Positions 1-10,805 are shown, counted from the stretch's first letter. The stretch is 64,000 nucleotides of DNA from Thauera aromatica K172 (GCF_003030465.1 NZ_CP028339.1:1426001-1490000); one strand, 5' to 3'. Program-made: numbers and translations. Notes: generated from the sequence alone by a model not told the origin.

Positions 1-85
1 GTTGTTTACCGGCATCCTCGGCGCCATCCTGTGGCCGCTGATCGCCGGCTTCCGCTACCTGCTCTCCCTCGTTTTCGGTCTCTGA
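1..85 (+). CDS. C-terminal end of a membrane protein, possibly a site-2 protease (partial)
   Basis: The frame starting at base 2 is open and ends at the TGA at 83-85. The 27 visible residues are hydrophobic and look like a last transmembrane helix. No motif is present. In related betaproteobacteria an M50 site-2-protease-like gene often precedes trpS, so that identity is a guess from gene order. The rest lies outside the window. Confidence 0.4.
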   Translation, partial: LFTGILGAILWPLIAGFRYLLSLVFGL

Positions 86-94
86 GTTCCGCCC

Positions 95-1297
95 ATGTAT
101 GCAGAACGCGTCCTTTCCGGCATGCGCCCCAGCGGCCGCCTGCATCTCGGCCATTATCATGGTGTCCTCAAGAGCTGGGTGAAGCTGCAGGAAGAATATC
201 CCTGCCTGTTCTTTGTCGCCGACTGGCATGCGCTCACCACCCATTACGACACCCCGCAGGTGATTGCGGACCATGTCTGGGATATGGTGATCGACTGGCT
301 TGCGGCCGGCGTCGACCCCGCCCAGTCCACTCTCTTCATCCAGTCCCGCGTGCCCGAGCATGCCGAGCTGCACCTGCTGCTGTCGATGATGACGCCGCTC
401 GGCTGGCTCGAGCGCGTGCCGAGCTGGAAGGAGCAGCAGGAAAGGCTGGAGGGGCGCGACCTGTCCACTTACGGTTTTCTCGGCTATCCCCTGCTCCAGT
501 CGGCCGATATCCTGCTTTACCGCGCCGACAAGGTGCCGGTGGGCGAGGACCAGGTCCCGCACGTCGAAATCACACGCGAAATCGCCCGCCGCTTCAACCA
601 CCTTTACGGGCGCGAGGCCGGCTTCGAGGATAAGGCGAAAGACGCGGTGAAAAAGCTCGGCGCCAAGCGTGCGCGGCTTTATCAGGAGCTGCGTACCCGC
701 TTCCAGCAAGAAGGTGACGAAGATGCGCTGGAGCAGGCCAAGGCTCTCCTCGATGAAACCCAGAACCTGAGCCTGGGGGACCGCGAGCGCCTTTACGGCT
801 ATCTCGAAGGCAGCGGCAAGATGATCCTGGTCGAGCCGGAGGCCCTGCTCACTTCGGCGGCGCGCATGCCCGGGCTGGACGGGCAGAAGATGTCCAAGTC
901 TTACGGCAACACGATCAACCTGCGCGAGGACGCCGACGGCGTCACGCGCAAGATCCACACCATGCAGACCGATCCGGCGCGCATGCGGCGCACCGACCCG
1001 GGCGACCCAGAGCGCTGCCCGGTGTGGCCGCTGCATGCGATCTATTCGGACGAAGCGACCCTGGCCTGGGTGCAGCAGGGTTGCCGCAGCGCCGGGATCG
1101 GCTGCCTGGAGTGCAAGCAGCCCCTGCTCGAGGCCATCCTCGAGGAGCAGGAAATCCTGCACGAACGGGCCCAGCCTTATCTCGACGATCCGACGCTGGT
1201 GCGCAGCATCCTTGCCGACGGCTGCGAGCGCGCGCGCAAGCTGGCGCAGGAAACGATGCGCGACGTGCGCGAAGCGATGGGCCTGGATTACGGCTGA
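95..1297 (+). CDS. trpS: Tryptophanyl-tRNA synthetase
   Basis: Class I aminoacyl-tRNA synthetase that charges tRNA-Trp in the cytoplasm. The HIGH-type signature is HLGH at residues 17-20 and KMSKS is at 265-269, both in the Rossmann catalytic core. At 400 residues it is longer than the roughly 330-residue E. coli enzyme. The extra length lies around residues 180-240, between the two signatures, a known variant form. It starts 9 bases after the upstream membrane-protein gene and is followed closely by scpA, so it probably heads or belongs to a trpS-scpA-scpB-rluB operon. Confidence 0.96.
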   Translation: MYAERVLSGMRPSGRLHLGHYHGVLKSWVKLQEEYPCLFFVADWHALTTHYDTPQVIADHVWDMVIDWLAAGVDPAQSTLFIQSRVPEHAELHLLLSMMTPLGWLERVPSWKEQQERLEGRDLSTYGFLGYPLLQSADILLYRADKVPVGEDQVPHVEITREIARRFNHLYGREAGFEDKAKDAVKKLGAKRARLYQELRTRFQQEGDEDALEQAKALLDETQNLSLGDRERLYGYLEGSGKMILVEPEALLTSAARMPGLDGQKMSKSYGNTINLREDADGVTRKIHTMQTDPARMRRTDPGDPERCPVWPLHAIYSDEATLAWVQQGCRSAGIGCLECKQPLLEAILEEQEILHERAQPYLDDPTLVRSILADGCERARKLAQETMRDVREAMGLDYG

Positions 1298-1334
1298 TGG
1301 ACGGACGGATTCACCTCCACCGGCCGGGGCGCCG

Positions 1335-2165
1335 ATGAGCCTGCCGTTGCCGCTGGCGCCTCCCGAAACCGCCGAAGCACTGGATGTGCTCGCCCGCATC
1401 TACGGCGAACCCCTGCTCGAACTGCCCAAAGACCTGTATATTCCGCCCGATGCGCTGCAGGTGTTCCTCGAGGCGTTCGAGGGGCCGCTGGATCTGCTGC
1501 TGTACCTGATCCGCAAGGCCAACCTCGACGTCCTCGACATTCCGATGGCGCCGCTTACCGCGCAGTACCTCGAATACGTCGAGGCGATGCGGGCCACGAA
1601 CCTGGAGCTGGCCGCCGAGTATCTGCTGATGGCGGCGATGCTGCTCGAAATCAAGTCGCGCATGCTCCTGCCGCGGCCGCCGCGCGAGCATGCCGAAGAG
1701 GAGGATCCGCGTGCCGAGCTGGTGCGCCGCCTGCTCGAATACGAGCAGATGAAACTTGCTGCCGTGCGGCTCGACACCCTGCCGCGGGCCGAGCGCGATT
1801 TCGAATGGGTGGGCGTGTTCGTCGCCGAGAAAGTGGTCGAGCGCCTGCCCGACGTCAGTCTGCACGACCTGCAGCTGGCGTGGCTGCGGATCATGAAGAA
1901 AGCCCGGCTCAGCCAGCACCACCGTGTCGGCCGCGAGCAGCTGTCGGTGCGCGAACAGATGACGGCGATCCTGCGCATGCTGGGCGATGGCGCCTTCGTG
2001 GTGTTCGACACCTTGTTCGAGGTGCGGCTCGGGCCGTCGGGGCTGGTGGTGAGTTTTCTCGCCGTGCTCGAGCTGGTCAAGGAAAGGCTGCTCGAAGTGA
2101 CTCAGAACGAGGCTTTTGCGCCGATCTACGTGAAACTCGCCGATGCCAGCCGCAACGACACCTGA
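1335..2165 (+). CDS. scpA: Segregation and condensation protein A (kleisin)
   Basis: Kleisin subunit that bridges the two heads of the SMC dimer in bacterial condensin. The frame is open from 1035, but homology to ScpA begins near the ATG at 1335, which gives 276 residues. The sequence has the typical ScpA start ([14 protein letters not shown] at roughly residues 48-61) and the helical segment containing [11 protein letters not shown]. The C-terminal winged-helix part follows. The 3' end overlaps scpB by 23 bases, suggesting translational coupling. No smc gene is in the window. Confidence 0.93.
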   Translation: MSLPLPLAPPETAEALDVLARIYGEPLLELPKDLYIPPDALQVFLEAFEGPLDLLLYLIRKANLDVLDIPMAPLTAQYLEYVEAMRATNLELAAEYLLMAAMLLEIKSRMLLPRPPREHAEEEDPRAELVRRLLEYEQMKLAAVRLDTLPRAERDFEWVGVFVAEKVVERLPDVSLHDLQLAWLRIMKKARLSQHHRVGREQLSVREQMTAILRMLGDGAFVVFDTLFEVRLGPSGLVVSFLAVLELVKERLLEVTQNEAFAPIYVKLADASRNDT

Positions 2166-2745
2166 GGCCTACCTGCGCATCGTCGAAGCAGCGTTGCTGG
2201 CCGCGCCGGCGCCGCTGCCGGTATCGGAGCTGCGTCGGCTGTTCGACGAAGATCCCGGGCCGGAACTGGTTCGCCGCCTGCTCGACGAGCTGTGCGCGCA
2301 GTGGCGCGCCGCCGATCGCGGCGTCGAGCTGGTGCAACTGGCTAGCGGCTGGCGCTTCCAGACGCGGGCGCAGTACCAGGTCTACCTGGACCGGCTGAAG
2401 GAGGAAAAGCCGCCGCGTTATTCGCGGGCGGTGATGGAAACCCTGGCGATCATCGCTTACCGTCAGCCGGTCACCCGGGGCGATATCGAGGAGATCCGGG
2501 GCGTGGCGGTGTCGCCGAACATATTGAAGACGCTGGAGTCGCGCGGCTGGGTGGATGTCGTCGGCCACCGCGATACGCCCGGTCGGCCGGCCTTGTTCGC
2601 CACCACCCGGCGTTTTCTCGACGACATGGGGTTGCGCAGCCTGACCGAGCTGCCGGCGCTCACCGAAATTGAAAAAATCATGGACTTAGTCGATGTCTCG
2701 CAAAACGAACCGGCCCTTGCGCCCACCCCTGAAGAAGAAGTCTGA
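2143..2745 (+). CDS. scpB: Segregation and condensation protein B (kite subunit)
   Basis: Kite-family partner of ScpA with tandem winged-helix domains. The motif [21 protein letters not shown] and the following [17 protein letters not shown] segment are hallmarks of ScpB. Length (200 residues) is normal for the family. It overlaps scpA by 23 bases and rluB by 53 bases, so all three are probably made from one mRNA. It presumably works with a housekeeping Smc encoded elsewhere. Confidence 0.93.
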   Translation: MPAATTPEAYLRIVEAALLAAPAPLPVSELRRLFDEDPGPELVRRLLDELCAQWRAADRGVELVQLASGWRFQTRAQYQVYLDRLKEEKPPRYSRAVMETLAIIAYRQPVTRGDIEEIRGVAVSPNILKTLESRGWVDVVGHRDTPGRPALFATTRRFLDDMGLRSLTELPALTEIEKIMDLVDVSQNEPALAPTPEEEV

Positions 2746-3853
2746 CGCGGTCGAGATCCTCGATCGCGACCCGCGCTCAGGGCGTGCGGCTCACCGCGAA
2801 AGCCCCGCCCACGATGACGACGCCCAGCCGCGCCACAAGGACGCTCACCTCAATGCCGATCCGCGCGGATCGCGGGCGCCGCGTCCGGGGGCGGCGGGCA
2901 GGGAGGCGGGGCGGAGCCAGGACGACCCGGCGCGCCGGCCCGACGCCTATCATTCCGCGCTCGGCCGGCCCGAACGCGGCGAGCGGGCACCGCGAGGCCG
3001 CCCCCAGGGAGGCGGGCGTGCGGCACCGACCACCCTGAGCGAGCCCGAGCGGCTGCAAAAAGTGCTGGCTCAGGCCGGCGTCGCTTCCCGGCGCGAGATC
3101 GAGGAATGGGTGGTGGCCGGGCGCATCTCGGTCAACGGCCTGCCCGCCGCCCTGGGGCAGAAGGTCGGCCCCGGCGATCGGGTCAAGGTCAATGGCAAGT
3201 TGGTGCCGCTGCGCTTCACCCAGCGTTCGCCGCGGGTGCTGATGTACCACAAGCCGGAAGGCGAGATCGTCTCGCGCGACGACCCGGAAGGCCGTCCCAC
3301 CGTGTTCGAGCGCCTGCCGCTGCTGCGCAAGGGGCGCTGGCTGGCGGTCGGCCGGCTCGATTTCAATACTTCGGGGCTGCTGCTGTTCACCAACGACGGC
3401 GATCTCGCCAACAAGCTGATGCACCCGCGCTACGAGCTCGAGCGCGAATATGCGGTGCGCCTTCTCGGCGAGCTCACCGAGGAGCAGGCGAAGTCGCTGA
3501 CCGAAGGCATCCAGCTCGAAGACGGTCCGGCGAAGTTCACCGGCTTGCGCGACGAAGGCGGCGAGGGCGCCAACCATTGGTACCGGGTGACGATCTCCGA
3601 GGGCCGCAACCGCGAGGTGCGGCGCATGTTTGAGGCGGTCGGCCTCACCGTCAGCCGGCTGATGCGGGTGCGCTACGGCAGCGTCGAGCTTCCGGCCCGC
3701 CTCAAGCGCGGGATGTGGATGGAAATGCCCGAGGCCGATGCCTGCAGCCTGGCCGGCCTGCCGGTGCCGCAGGGGCGCAGCCAGGACGAGCGCGCCAAGC
3801 GTCCCACGAAGATGCATCGTACCCAGCCGCACGGTGCGGCGAAAATGCGCTGA
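2693..3853 (+). CDS. rluB: 23S rRNA pseudouridine synthase, RluB type
   Basis: RsuA/RluB-family enzyme that isomerises a uridine of 23S rRNA (U2605 in E. coli). After a basic, low-complexity N-terminal extension of about 115 residues comes an S4 RNA-binding domain ([19 protein letters not shown]). The catalytic segment [18 protein letters not shown] follows, with the active-site Asp. The C-terminal tail is also basic. The start at 2693 lies inside scpB (53-base overlap). A later start is possible because the N-terminal extension is not conserved in kind. Confidence 0.9.
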   Translation: MSRKTNRPLRPPLKKKSDAVEILDRDPRSGRAAHRESPAHDDDAQPRHKDAHLNADPRGSRAPRPGAAGREAGRSQDDPARRPDAYHSALGRPERGERAPRGRPQGGGRAAPTTLSEPERLQKVLAQAGVASRREIEEWVVAGRISVNGLPAALGQKVGPGDRVKVNGKLVPLRFTQRSPRVLMYHKPEGEIVSRDDPEGRPTVFERLPLLRKGRWLAVGRLDFNTSGLLLFTNDGDLANKLMHPRYELEREYAVRLLGELTEEQAKSLTEGIQLEDGPAKFTGLRDEGGEGANHWYRVTISEGRNREVRRMFEAVGLTVSRLMRVRYGSVELPARLKRGMWMEMPEADACSLAGLPVPQGRSQDERAKRPTKMHRTQPHGAAKMR

Positions 3854-3955
3854 CCGCCACGACCGGGCTCGATCCGCGGCCTTGCCGCGGCGGGACGGCC
3901 GCGCTCACCCCCATTTCTTCCGCTGCTTCCAGGCGCGGCCGTTGCTTGCGACGGT

Positions 3956-3985
3956 TTGCCTGGACAGCGGCTTTCGCGCTATAAT
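3956..3985 (+). promoter_or_regulatory. Sigma70-type promoter of the rimP-nusA-infB operon
   Basis: TTGCCT (3956-3961), an 18-base spacer and a perfect TATAAT (3980-3985). It lies in the noncoding gap after rluB and upstream of the rimP leader. It is the best candidate for the start of the operon transcript. Confidence 0.7.
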
Positions 3986-3991
3986 CTCAAA

Positions 3992-4161
3992 GCTTTGATG
4001 AGTGGCTTTCCGGCTGCGCGCTTCAGCTGCCGCCGGCCTCGTCAGTTATCCGGTTGTGGGCAGTGACGTGTTTCCGGCGGGATCAATCGTTTGATGGGCG
4101 TTTCGCCCATTTTTTATTTGTGGCGCCGGTCGTGGTGCCGGTCGAAGAGCGGGTCGAGTAC
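3992..4161 (+). ncRNA. rimP-type leader with attenuator hairpin
   Basis: About 170 bases of untranslated leader separate the promoter from the rimP start. Inside it, ATGGGCG (4094-4100), loop TTT and CGCCCAT (4104-4110) form a perfect 7-bp hairpin followed at once by a T run. This is an intrinsic terminator placed before the first gene. A rimP leader is a known candidate cis-regulatory RNA upstream of rimP-nusA in proteobacteria. Assignment here rests on position and the hairpin, not on a covariance search. Confidence 0.6.
4094..4116 (+). terminator. Intrinsic terminator / attenuator ahead of rimP
   Basis: Perfect 7-bp stem with a 3-base loop followed by six T residues (4110-4115). It is upstream of the first gene of the operon, so it would act as an attenuator. 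NusA, made by this operon, acts on pausing and termination, so autoregulation is plausible. Confidence 0.65.
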
Positions 4162-4596
4162 ATGCGTGCAGAAGTCGAGCAACTGATCGAACAGGTGGTG
4201 AGCGGTCTCGGGTACGAACTCGTGGATATCGAGTTTTCCCCCAAGGGCCGCCTGCTGCGGGTGTTCCTCGATATCGAGCGCGGCATCACGGTGGATGACT
4301 GCGCCACGGTGAGCAATCAGCTGCAGCGCGTGTTCGAGGTCGAAGGCGTCGATTATGACCGCCTCGAAGTGTCGTCGCCGGGACTCGACCGCCCGCTCAA
4401 GAAGCTCGCCGACTTCGAACGTTTCCGCGGCAGCGAGGCCCAGGTGCGCCTTTCGCTGCCGATCGGCAATCAGCGCAATTTCGTGGGCGTGATCGAAGGG
4501 GTGCGCGATGCCGTGGTCGTGCTCGCCACCGAGAAGGGCGAAGTGCTGCTGCCTTTCGAAGACATCGAGAAAGCACGCCTTGTACCCAAATTTTAA
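4162..4596 (+). CDS. rimP: Ribosome maturation factor RimP
   Basis: Cytoplasmic factor needed for 30S subunit maturation. The frame is open from 4054, but the upstream part covers the leader hairpin, and family homology begins at the ATG at 4162 (MRAEVEQLIEQVV), giving 144 residues. The N-terminal GYELVDIEF and the central VSSPGLDRPL motif are typical of RimP (YhbC). First gene of the rimP-nusA-infB-rbfA-truB operon; 27 bases separate it from nusA. Confidence 0.93.
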   Translation: MRAEVEQLIEQVVSGLGYELVDIEFSPKGRLLRVFLDIERGITVDDCATVSNQLQRVFEVEGVDYDRLEVSSPGLDRPLKKLADFERFRGSEAQVRLSLPIGNQRNFVGVIEGVRDAVVVLATEKGEVLLPFEDIEKARLVPKF

Positions 4597-4623
4597 GACT
4601 GTGGATGTGGAGGTATTCTTGAA

Positions 4624-6099
4624 ATGAGCCGCGAGATCCTGCTGCTTGTTGATGCGCTGGCACGCGAGAAGAACGTCGCCAGGGACATCGTTTTTGCCGC
4701 GCTCGAAACCGCGCTGGCCTCCGCCACCAAGAAGCGCATCCATGACGACGCCGACGTGGTGGTGTCGATCGACCGCGAGACCGGCGACTACACCTCGCGC
4801 CGGCGCTGGCTGGTGATGCTCGACGAAGACGTGGCCAACGACGAAGCCGAGATGGGCATCATCGATGCGCGCGAAGTCAATCCGGACATCCAGCTCGGCG
4901 ACTATGTCGAGGAAGCGCTCGAGCCGATCGATTTCGGCCGCATCGGTGCGCAGGCGGCCAAGCAGGTGATCCTGCAGCGCATCCGCGATGCCGAGCGCGA
5001 GCAGGTCCTCAACGACTTCCTCGAGCGCAAGGAATTCCTCGTTTCCGGCTCGATCAAGCGCATGGAGCGTGGCAGCGCGATCATCGAAGTGGGGCGCATG
5101 GAAGCGGTCCTGCCGCGGGATCAGCAGATCCCGCGCGAGAACCTGCGCGTGGGCGACCGCGTCAAGGCCTTCCTGCTCAAGATCGATCGCGGCGCCCGCG
5201 GCCCGCAGCTGATCCTGTCGCGCACCGCTCCCGAATTCCTGATGAAGCTGTTCGAGCTCGAAGTCCCCGAAATCGAGGATGGCCTGCTCGAGCTCAAGGC
5301 CTGCGCCCGCGACCCTGGGCTGCGCGCCAAGATCGCAGTGAAGTCGAACGACCCGCGCATCGACCCGATCGGCACCTGCGTCGGCCTGCGCGGTTCGCGT
5401 GTCACCGCGGTGCGCAACGAGATCGGCGGCGAGCAGATCGACATCATCGTGTGGGCAGCCGATCCGGCCCAGTTCGTGGTTGCCGCGCTGCAGCCGGCCG
5501 AAGTGGTGTCGATCGTCGTCGATGAGGAAGCGCACGCGATGGACGTCGTCGTCGACGAGAACAACCTCGCGATCGCCATCGGGCGCAACGGCCAGAACGT
5601 CAAGCTCGCTTCCGAACTGACCGGATGGACGATCAACCTGATGAGCGAGCAGGAGTCGGCCGAAAAGACCGCGCAGGAGCAGCAGGGGCTGCGCAAGCTG
5701 TTCATGGAAAAACTGGACGTCGACGAGGATATCGCCGACATCCTGATCGAGGAGGGCTTCTCCTCGCTCGAAGAGGTCGCTTACGTACCGCTGGCCGAGA
5801 TGCTGGACATCGAGGCTTTCGACGAGGACACGGTGAACGAGCTGCGCAATCGCGCTCGGAACGTGTTGCTGACCGAGGCGATCGTCACCGAAGAGCAGCT
5901 GGAGAACGTCTCCGACGATCTGCTCAATCTCGAAGGCATGGAGAAATCCCTTGCCGCAACCCTGGCCCAGAAGGGCATTCGTACCCGTGACGACCTGGCC
6001 GACCTCGCGGTCGACGAACTGGTCGAACTGGCCGGGATCGACGAAGAAAGAGCCAAGGCGCTGATTTCCATTGCGCGCGCCCATTGGTTCGAAGAATGA
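4624..6099 (+). CDS. nusA: Transcription termination/antitermination factor NusA
   Basis: RNA polymerase-binding elongation factor that modulates pausing, termination and antitermination. The 491 residues hold the N-terminal polymerase-binding domain, an S1 domain (around 135-200), two KH domains (with [17 protein letters not shown] and [13 protein letters not shown]) and two C-terminal acidic repeats (about 365-490), as in proteobacterial NusA. A Shine-Dalgarno-like GGAGG lies about 10 bases upstream of the ATG. Confidence 0.96.
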   Translation: MSREILLLVDALAREKNVARDIVFAALETALASATKKRIHDDADVVVSIDRETGDYTSRRRWLVMLDEDVANDEAEMGIIDAREVNPDIQLGDYVEEALEPIDFGRIGAQAAKQVILQRIRDAEREQVLNDFLERKEFLVSGSIKRMERGSAIIEVGRMEAVLPRDQQIPRENLRVGDRVKAFLLKIDRGARGPQLILSRTAPEFLMKLFELEVPEIEDGLLELKACARDPGLRAKIAVKSNDPRIDPIGTCVGLRGSRVTAVRNEIGGEQIDIIVWAADPAQFVVAALQPAEVVSIVVDEEAHAMDVVVDENNLAIAIGRNGQNVKLASELTGWTINLMSEQESAEKTAQEQQGLRKLFMEKLDVDEDIADILIEEGFSSLEEVAYVPLAEMLDIEAFDEDTVNELRNRARNVLLTEAIVTEEQLENVSDDLLNLEGMEKSLAATLAQKGIRTRDDLADLAVDELVELAGIDEERAKALISIARAHWFEE

Positions 6100-6112
6100 T
6101 GGGAGGGCAGTA

Positions 6113-9001
6113 ATGGAACAAATGAGCGTGACCCAGTTTGCCGGCGAACTGAAAATGCCGGCCGCGGCGCTGCTCGAGCAGTTGAAGCGTGCGGGCGTGG
6201 AAAAAACCGGCCCCACCGATCTGCTCACCGAACAGGACAAGGCGAGGCTGCTCGAATACCTGCGCCGGGCGCATGGCGATGTCCAGCCCAAAGGCAAGAT
6301 CACCCTGACGCGCAAGCAGACGAGCGAAATCCGCGCGACCGATTCGACCGGTCGCGCGCGCACGGTCCAGGTCGAAGTGCGCAAGAAGCGCACCTTCGTC
6401 AAACGCGATGATCTGCAAGGGGAAGCGGGCGCAGAAGCGAGCGAAGCGGCTGCCGTGTCTGAATCGGTGCTTGCCGCTGCAGTCGCACCGGAGTTCCCGG
6501 AGGAAGCGCTCGAGCAAGCGCAAGCCGGGGTGGTGGCCGAAGTGCCTGCGGAAGCCGTCGCCGAGGTTCCGGTGCAGTCCGAAGTCCACGTGCCAGCACC
6601 TGTCGAAGCTCAGGCGCCGGCCCCTGCCGAAGCGGTGACGACCGAAATGGTTGCCGCGCCCGAGGCCGCTGAACCGGTGCCGGCGGAAGCGTCCGCCAGC
6701 GGCAATGAAGCGGCTGCGCCGGTTGCCGAGCTGCCGCAGGCGGCACCGACGACGACCATCGTCCTGACCAAGCCCCTGCCGCTCAGTCAAATTCTCGGCG
6801 ATGAAGAAATCGCCGCCCGCAAGCGCGATGACGAACGCCTGCGGGCCCTGAAGGAGCGCCAGGCGGCCGACCTGCGCGCACGCCAGGAACGTGAAGCGGC
6901 CGCGCGCGCGGCGGCCGAAGCCCGCCGCGCCGAAGAAGAAGCCCGCATCCGTGCCGAGCAGCAGAAAAAGGAAGAGCCCGCGAAGCCGGCCAAATCCACC
7001 ACCGGCACCCTCCATCGACCGGCGAAGACCGAAGACAAACCGGCCGCCAGTCGCGACGCGCGGCGTGGTGCGGCGGCGCCGGCGCGCGAGGCCGACAGCG
7101 GCAGCAAGCGTCGCGGCGGCCTGAAAACGCGCGGCGAAGTGGGCGCGACCACGGGTAGCAACTGGCGCGGAGCGGGCAAGGGCGGCGGTCGTCACGGCCG
7201 CCATCAGGAAGATCGCTCGTCGTTCCAGGCGCCGACCGAACCGATCGTGCGCGAAGTCCATGTGCCCGAAACCATCACCGTCGCCGATCTCGCCCACAAG
7301 ATGGCGGTGAAGGCGACCGAGGTCATCAAGGCGTTGATGAAGATGGGCTCGATGGTCACGATCAACCAGGTGCTCGACCAGGAGACCGCGATGATCGTGG
7401 TTGAGGAAATGGGTCACAAGGCGCTCGCCGCGAAGCTCGACGACCCCGACGCTTTCCTCGAGGAAAACGAGGAGCTCAAGGATGCCGAGCTGCTGCCGCG
7501 TGCGCCGGTGGTCACGGTCATGGGCCACGTCGACCACGGCAAGACTTCGCTGCTCGACTACATCCGGACGGCGAAGGTCGCGGCCGGTGAATTCGGCGGC
7601 ATCACCCAGCACATCGGCGCGTATCACGTCGAGACCGCGCGCGGCATGCTGACCTTCCTCGACACTCCGGGCCACGAGGCGTTTACCGCGATGCGTGCCC
7701 GTGGCGCCAAGGCCACCGACATCGTCATCCTGGTGGTGGCGGCCGACGACGGCGTGATGCCGCAGACGCGCGAAGCCATCCACCACGCCAAGGCGGCGGG
7801 CGTGCCGCTGGTGGTGGCGATCAACAAGATCGACAAGCCCGACGCCAACCCCGAGCGCGTCACCCAGGAACTGATCGCCGAGTCGGTGATTCCCGAAGCC
7901 TACGGCGGTGACACGATGTTTGTGCCGGTGTCGGCGAAGAAGGGGACCGGCATCGACGAGCTGCTCGAAGCCGTTCTGCTGCAGGCCGAAGTGCTGGAGT
8001 TGACCGCCGCGGTCGACATTCCAGCGAAGGGCCTGATCATCGAGGCCCGCCTCGACAAGGGGCGCGGCCCGGTCGCTTCGCTGCTGGTGCAGTCGGGCAC
8101 CCTGAGGAAGGGCGACGTGCTGCTCGCGGGCGCGACCTTCGGCCGCATCCGCGCCATGCTCGACGAGAACGGCAAGCAGATCGACGAGGCCGGCCCCTCG
8201 ATTCCGGTCGAGATCCTCGGCCTGTCCGATGTCCCGGCGGCCGGTGACGAGGCGATCGCCCTCGTCGACGAGAAGAAGGCGCGCGAAATCGCGCTCTTCC
8301 GCCAGGGCAAGTTCCGCGACGTCAAGCTCGCCAAGCAGCAGGCGGCCAAGCTCGAGAGCATGTTCGAGCAGATGGGCGAAGGCGAGGTCAAGACCCTGGC
8401 GCTGATCATCAAGGCCGATGTCCAGGGCTCGCAGGAAGCCCTGGTGCAGTCGCTGCAGAAATTGTCCACCGACGAGGTACGGGTCAACGTGATCCACGCT
8501 GCGGTGGGGGCGATCTCCGAGTCGGACGTCAACCTCGCACAGGCCTCGGGCGCGGTCATCATCGGCTTCAACACCCGGGCCGATGCCGGTGCACGCAAGC
8601 TGGCCGAGAGCTTCGATGTCGATATCCGCTACTACAACATCATCTACGACGCAGTCGACGAGGTGAAGGCGGCGCTGTCCGGCATGCTCGCGCCCGAGAA
8701 GCGCGAGGAAGTCACCGGCCTGGTCGAGATCCGCCAGGTGTTCACGATTTCCAGGGTTGGCTCGATCGCCGGCTGCTACGTGCTGGAAGGGGTGGTGCGA
8801 CGCAATTCGCATATCCGCCTGCTGCGCAACCACACCGTGATCTGGACCGGCGAGCTCGAGTCGCTGAAACGCTTCAAGGACGATGTCAAGGAAGTCAAGT
8901 TCGGCTACGAATGCGGCCTCCAGCTCAGGAACTACAACGACATCAAGGAAGGCGACCAGCTCGAGGTGTTCGAGATCAAGGAAGTGGCGAGGACGCTGTA
9001 G
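6113..9001 (+). CDS. infB: Translation initiation factor IF-2
   Basis: GTPase that brings fMet-tRNA to the 30S subunit and drives subunit joining. I chose the ATG at 6113, preceded by GGGAGGG, giving 962 residues; an in-frame ATG at 6122 is also possible. The N-terminus has the IF2N fold, then a long Ala/Glu/Pro-rich and Arg/Lys-rich linker (about 115-380). A second IF2N region and the G domain follow, with GHVDHGKTS at 471-479, DTPGHE and NKID. Domains II, III and IV come last. Confidence 0.96.
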   Translation: MEQMSVTQFAGELKMPAAALLEQLKRAGVEKTGPTDLLTEQDKARLLEYLRRAHGDVQPKGKITLTRKQTSEIRATDSTGRARTVQVEVRKKRTFVKRDDLQGEAGAEASEAAAVSESVLAAAVAPEFPEEALEQAQAGVVAEVPAEAVAEVPVQSEVHVPAPVEAQAPAPAEAVTTEMVAAPEAAEPVPAEASASGNEAAAPVAELPQAAPTTTIVLTKPLPLSQILGDEEIAARKRDDERLRALKERQAADLRARQEREAAARAAAEARRAEEEARIRAEQQKKEEPAKPAKSTTGTLHRPAKTEDKPAASRDARRGAAAPAREADSGSKRRGGLKTRGEVGATTGSNWRGAGKGGGRHGRHQEDRSSFQAPTEPIVREVHVPETITVADLAHKMAVKATEVIKALMKMGSMVTINQVLDQETAMIVVEEMGHKALAAKLDDPDAFLEENEELKDAELLPRAPVVTVMGHVDHGKTSLLDYIRTAKVAAGEFGGITQHIGAYHVETARGMLTFLDTPGHEAFTAMRARGAKATDIVILVVAADDGVMPQTREAIHHAKAAGVPLVVAINKIDKPDANPERVTQELIAESVIPEAYGGDTMFVPVSAKKGTGIDELLEAVLLQAEVLELTAAVDIPAKGLIIEARLDKGRGPVASLLVQSGTLRKGDVLLAGATFGRIRAMLDENGKQIDEAGPSIPVEILGLSDVPAAGDEAIALVDEKKAREIALFRQGKFRDVKLAKQQAAKLESMFEQMGEGEVKTLALIIKADVQGSQEALVQSLQKLSTDEVRVNVIHAAVGAISESDVNLAQASGAVIIGFNTRADAGARKLAESFDVDIRYYNIIYDAVDEVKAALSGMLAPEKREEVTGLVEIRQVFTISRVGSIAGCYVLEGVVRRNSHIRLLRNHTVIWTGELESLKRFKDDVKEVKFGYECGLQLRNYNDIKEGDQLEVFEIKEVARTL

Positions 9002-9004
9002 ACG

Positions 9005-9427
9005 ATGCCCAAGGAGTATTCCCGCAGTCAGCGCGTGGTCGAGCAGATCCGCCGCGAGCTGGCCGAGCTGATCCGGCTCGAAGTGAAGGATCCGCGCGTC
9101 GGCTTCATCACCCTGACCGATGTCGAGATCACGCCCGATTACGCCCACGCGAAGGTGTTCTTCACTTCGATGACCGGCGCCGGCGATGTCCCCGAAATCC
9201 TCCAGGGGCTGCGCCGCGCGAGCGGTTTCCTGCGCCGCGAGCTGGGTCGGCGGATCCGTATCCACACCATTCCCGAGCTCCATTTCCAGTACGATCGGTC
9301 GGTCGAGGAGGGCGCCCGCCTTTCGCAGCTGATCGACACGGTGGTCCGCGAGGACGAAGCGCGCCACCAGGACGGGGCCGCTCCGGCGCCGGACTCCGCC
9401 AGCGATGATGACGGCAAGCACGCCTGA
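9005..9427 (+). CDS. rbfA: 30S ribosome-binding factor A
   Basis: Small KH-fold protein that binds immature 30S subunits during late assembly and in cold adaptation. The start MPKEYSRSQRVVEQIRREL and the segment DPRVGFITLTDVEITPDYAHAKVFF match RbfA. Length is 140 residues, with a short charged tail. It begins 3 bases after infB and overlaps truB by 23 bases, so translational coupling is likely. Confidence 0.95.
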   Translation: MPKEYSRSQRVVEQIRRELAELIRLEVKDPRVGFITLTDVEITPDYAHAKVFFTSMTGAGDVPEILQGLRRASGFLRRELGRRIRIHTIPELHFQYDRSVEEGARLSQLIDTVVREDEARHQDGAAPAPDSASDDDGKHA

Positions 9428-10394
9428 GGCGGCCGCGACCTCGCGTCCGCGTCGACCGCAGCGGGTGCAGCGCAAGATCGTGCGCCGGGTGGTCGACGGC
9501 GTGCTGCTGCTCGACAAGCCGCAGGGGCTCAGCTCCAATGCCGCGCTGCAGACCGCGCGCCGCCTGCTCGGTGCGGCGAAGGCCGGCCATACCGGTACGC
9601 TCGACCCGATGGCGAGCGGACTGCTGCCGCTGACCTTCGGCGAAGCGACGAAGTTCTCGCAGATCCTGCTTGATGCCGACAAGACTTACGAGGCCGTTGT
9701 CCAGCTCGGCATCGAGACCGATTCGGGCGATGCCGAAGGTGCGGTTGTCGCCACCCGCCCGGTGGCGGTCGCGGGAGCGCAGCTCGAAGCCGTGCTCGCA
9801 TGCTTTCGCGGTGAAATCGAGCAGATCCCTCCGATGTATTCCGCGCTCAAGCGCGACGGCAAGGCCTTGTACGAATACGCCCGGGCCGGCATCGAAGTCG
9901 AGCGTGCGCCGCGCCGGGTGTGCATCCATGCCCTCGATCTGCTCTCCTTCGATGCCGATCGGTTCACGCTTCGCGTTGCCTGCAGCAAGGGCACCTACAT
10001 CCGCAGCCTGGCGATGGATATCGGCACCGCGCTCGGTTGCGGTGCCCACCTGTGCGGGTTGCGGCGCACCGCGATCGGCCGTTTCCGGGTCGATGAAGCG
10101 GTCACGCTGGCGCAGCTCGAAGCCGCGGCCGAAGTCGAGCGCGACCGCCTGCTCGCCCCGGTCGATGCGTTGGTGGCGGATTTCCCCGCGCTCGAACTCG
10201 ATGCCGACGCCGCCCGCGGGCTGCTGCAGGGGCGCGTGCTGAGCCTGGCGACAGGCACTTCCGGCGAGGCCGGGAAAATATCGCGCGTGTATGGGCCTGC
10301 CGGTTTTCTCGGCCTCGGACAGTGGCAGGACGACGGCCGGCTCGCGCCGCGCCGCCTGATCGCGACCGGCGACGAGCCGCGTGCCGGTGCTTGA
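9405..10394 (+). CDS. truB: tRNA pseudouridine-55 synthase
   Basis: Makes pseudouridine 55 in the T-loop of elongator tRNAs. The catalytic motif GHTGTLDPMASGLLP places the active-site Asp at residue 67. The segment SKGTYIRSLAMDIG is also diagnostic. At 329 residues it includes the C-terminal PUA-like part. The first about 25 residues are basic and not conserved, so a downstream start is possible; two adjacent ATG codons occur at 9405 and 9408. Last gene of the rimP operon before the rpsO promoter. Confidence 0.95.
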   Translation: MMTASTPEAAATSRPRRPQRVQRKIVRRVVDGVLLLDKPQGLSSNAALQTARRLLGAAKAGHTGTLDPMASGLLPLTFGEATKFSQILLDADKTYEAVVQLGIETDSGDAEGAVVATRPVAVAGAQLEAVLACFRGEIEQIPPMYSALKRDGKALYEYARAGIEVERAPRRVCIHALDLLSFDADRFTLRVACSKGTYIRSLAMDIGTALGCGAHLCGLRRTAIGRFRVDEAVTLAQLEAAAEVERDRLLAPVDALVADFPALELDADAARGLLQGRVLSLATGTSGEAGKISRVYGPAGFLGLGQWQDDGRLAPRRLIATGDEPRAGA

Positions 10395-10413
10395 AGCGCA
10401 GGCACGATTTCGA

Positions 10414-10443
10414 TTGAGTTTATGGCGCCGCTATGGGTATAAT
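10414..10443 (+). promoter_or_regulatory. Sigma70-type promoter of rpsO
   Basis: TTGAGT (10414-10419), an 18-base spacer and TATAAT (10438-10443), 42 bases upstream of the rpsO ATG. This gives rpsO-pnp a promoter of its own after truB. Confidence 0.7.
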
Positions 10444-10484
10444 CCGCGGCTTCTGATTGGCAGAAAATACGAGTAAAGACACAC

Positions 10485-10754
10485 ATGGCTCTTGATACCG
10501 CATCCAAGTCGAAGATCGTCTCCGACTTCCAGCGCGCCCAAGGCGACACCGGTTCGCCGGAAGTCCAGGTCGCGCTCCTGACCGCCCGCATCAACGGGCT
10601 CGCCCCCCACTTCAAGGAGCACGGTAAGGATCATCACTCCCGCCGCGGGCTGCTGAAGATGGTCAGCCAGCGCCGCAAGCTGCTGGATTACCTCAAGGGC
10701 CGCAACGCCGACAGCTATCGCAATCTGATCGAGCGTCTCGGCCTGCGCAAGTAA
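10485..10754 (+). CDS. rpsO: 30S ribosomal protein S15
   Basis: Primary 16S rRNA-binding protein of the small-subunit platform. The 89-residue length and the segments [18 protein letters not shown] and [21 protein letters not shown] are typical of S15. It is flanked by its own promoter and by an intrinsic terminator in front of pnp, the arrangement known from E. coli rpsO-pnp. Confidence 0.97.
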   Translation: MALDTASKSKIVSDFQRAQGDTGSPEVQVALLTARINGLAPHFKEHGKDHHSRRGLLKMVSQRRKLLDYLKGRNADSYRNLIERLGLRK

Positions 10755-10805
10755 TTGCCGCCCGTGACCAGCCCGACAGTGCCGATCAGGGCGAAGTAAG
10801 CCAGG

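Noticed and set aside
5924-9682. 1252-residue open frame on the - strand opposite infB
   Set aside because: It is the antisense of nusA-infB-rbfA-truB in a GC-rich frame; the sequence is His/Arg/Asp-rich with no domain, and the + strand genes are certain.
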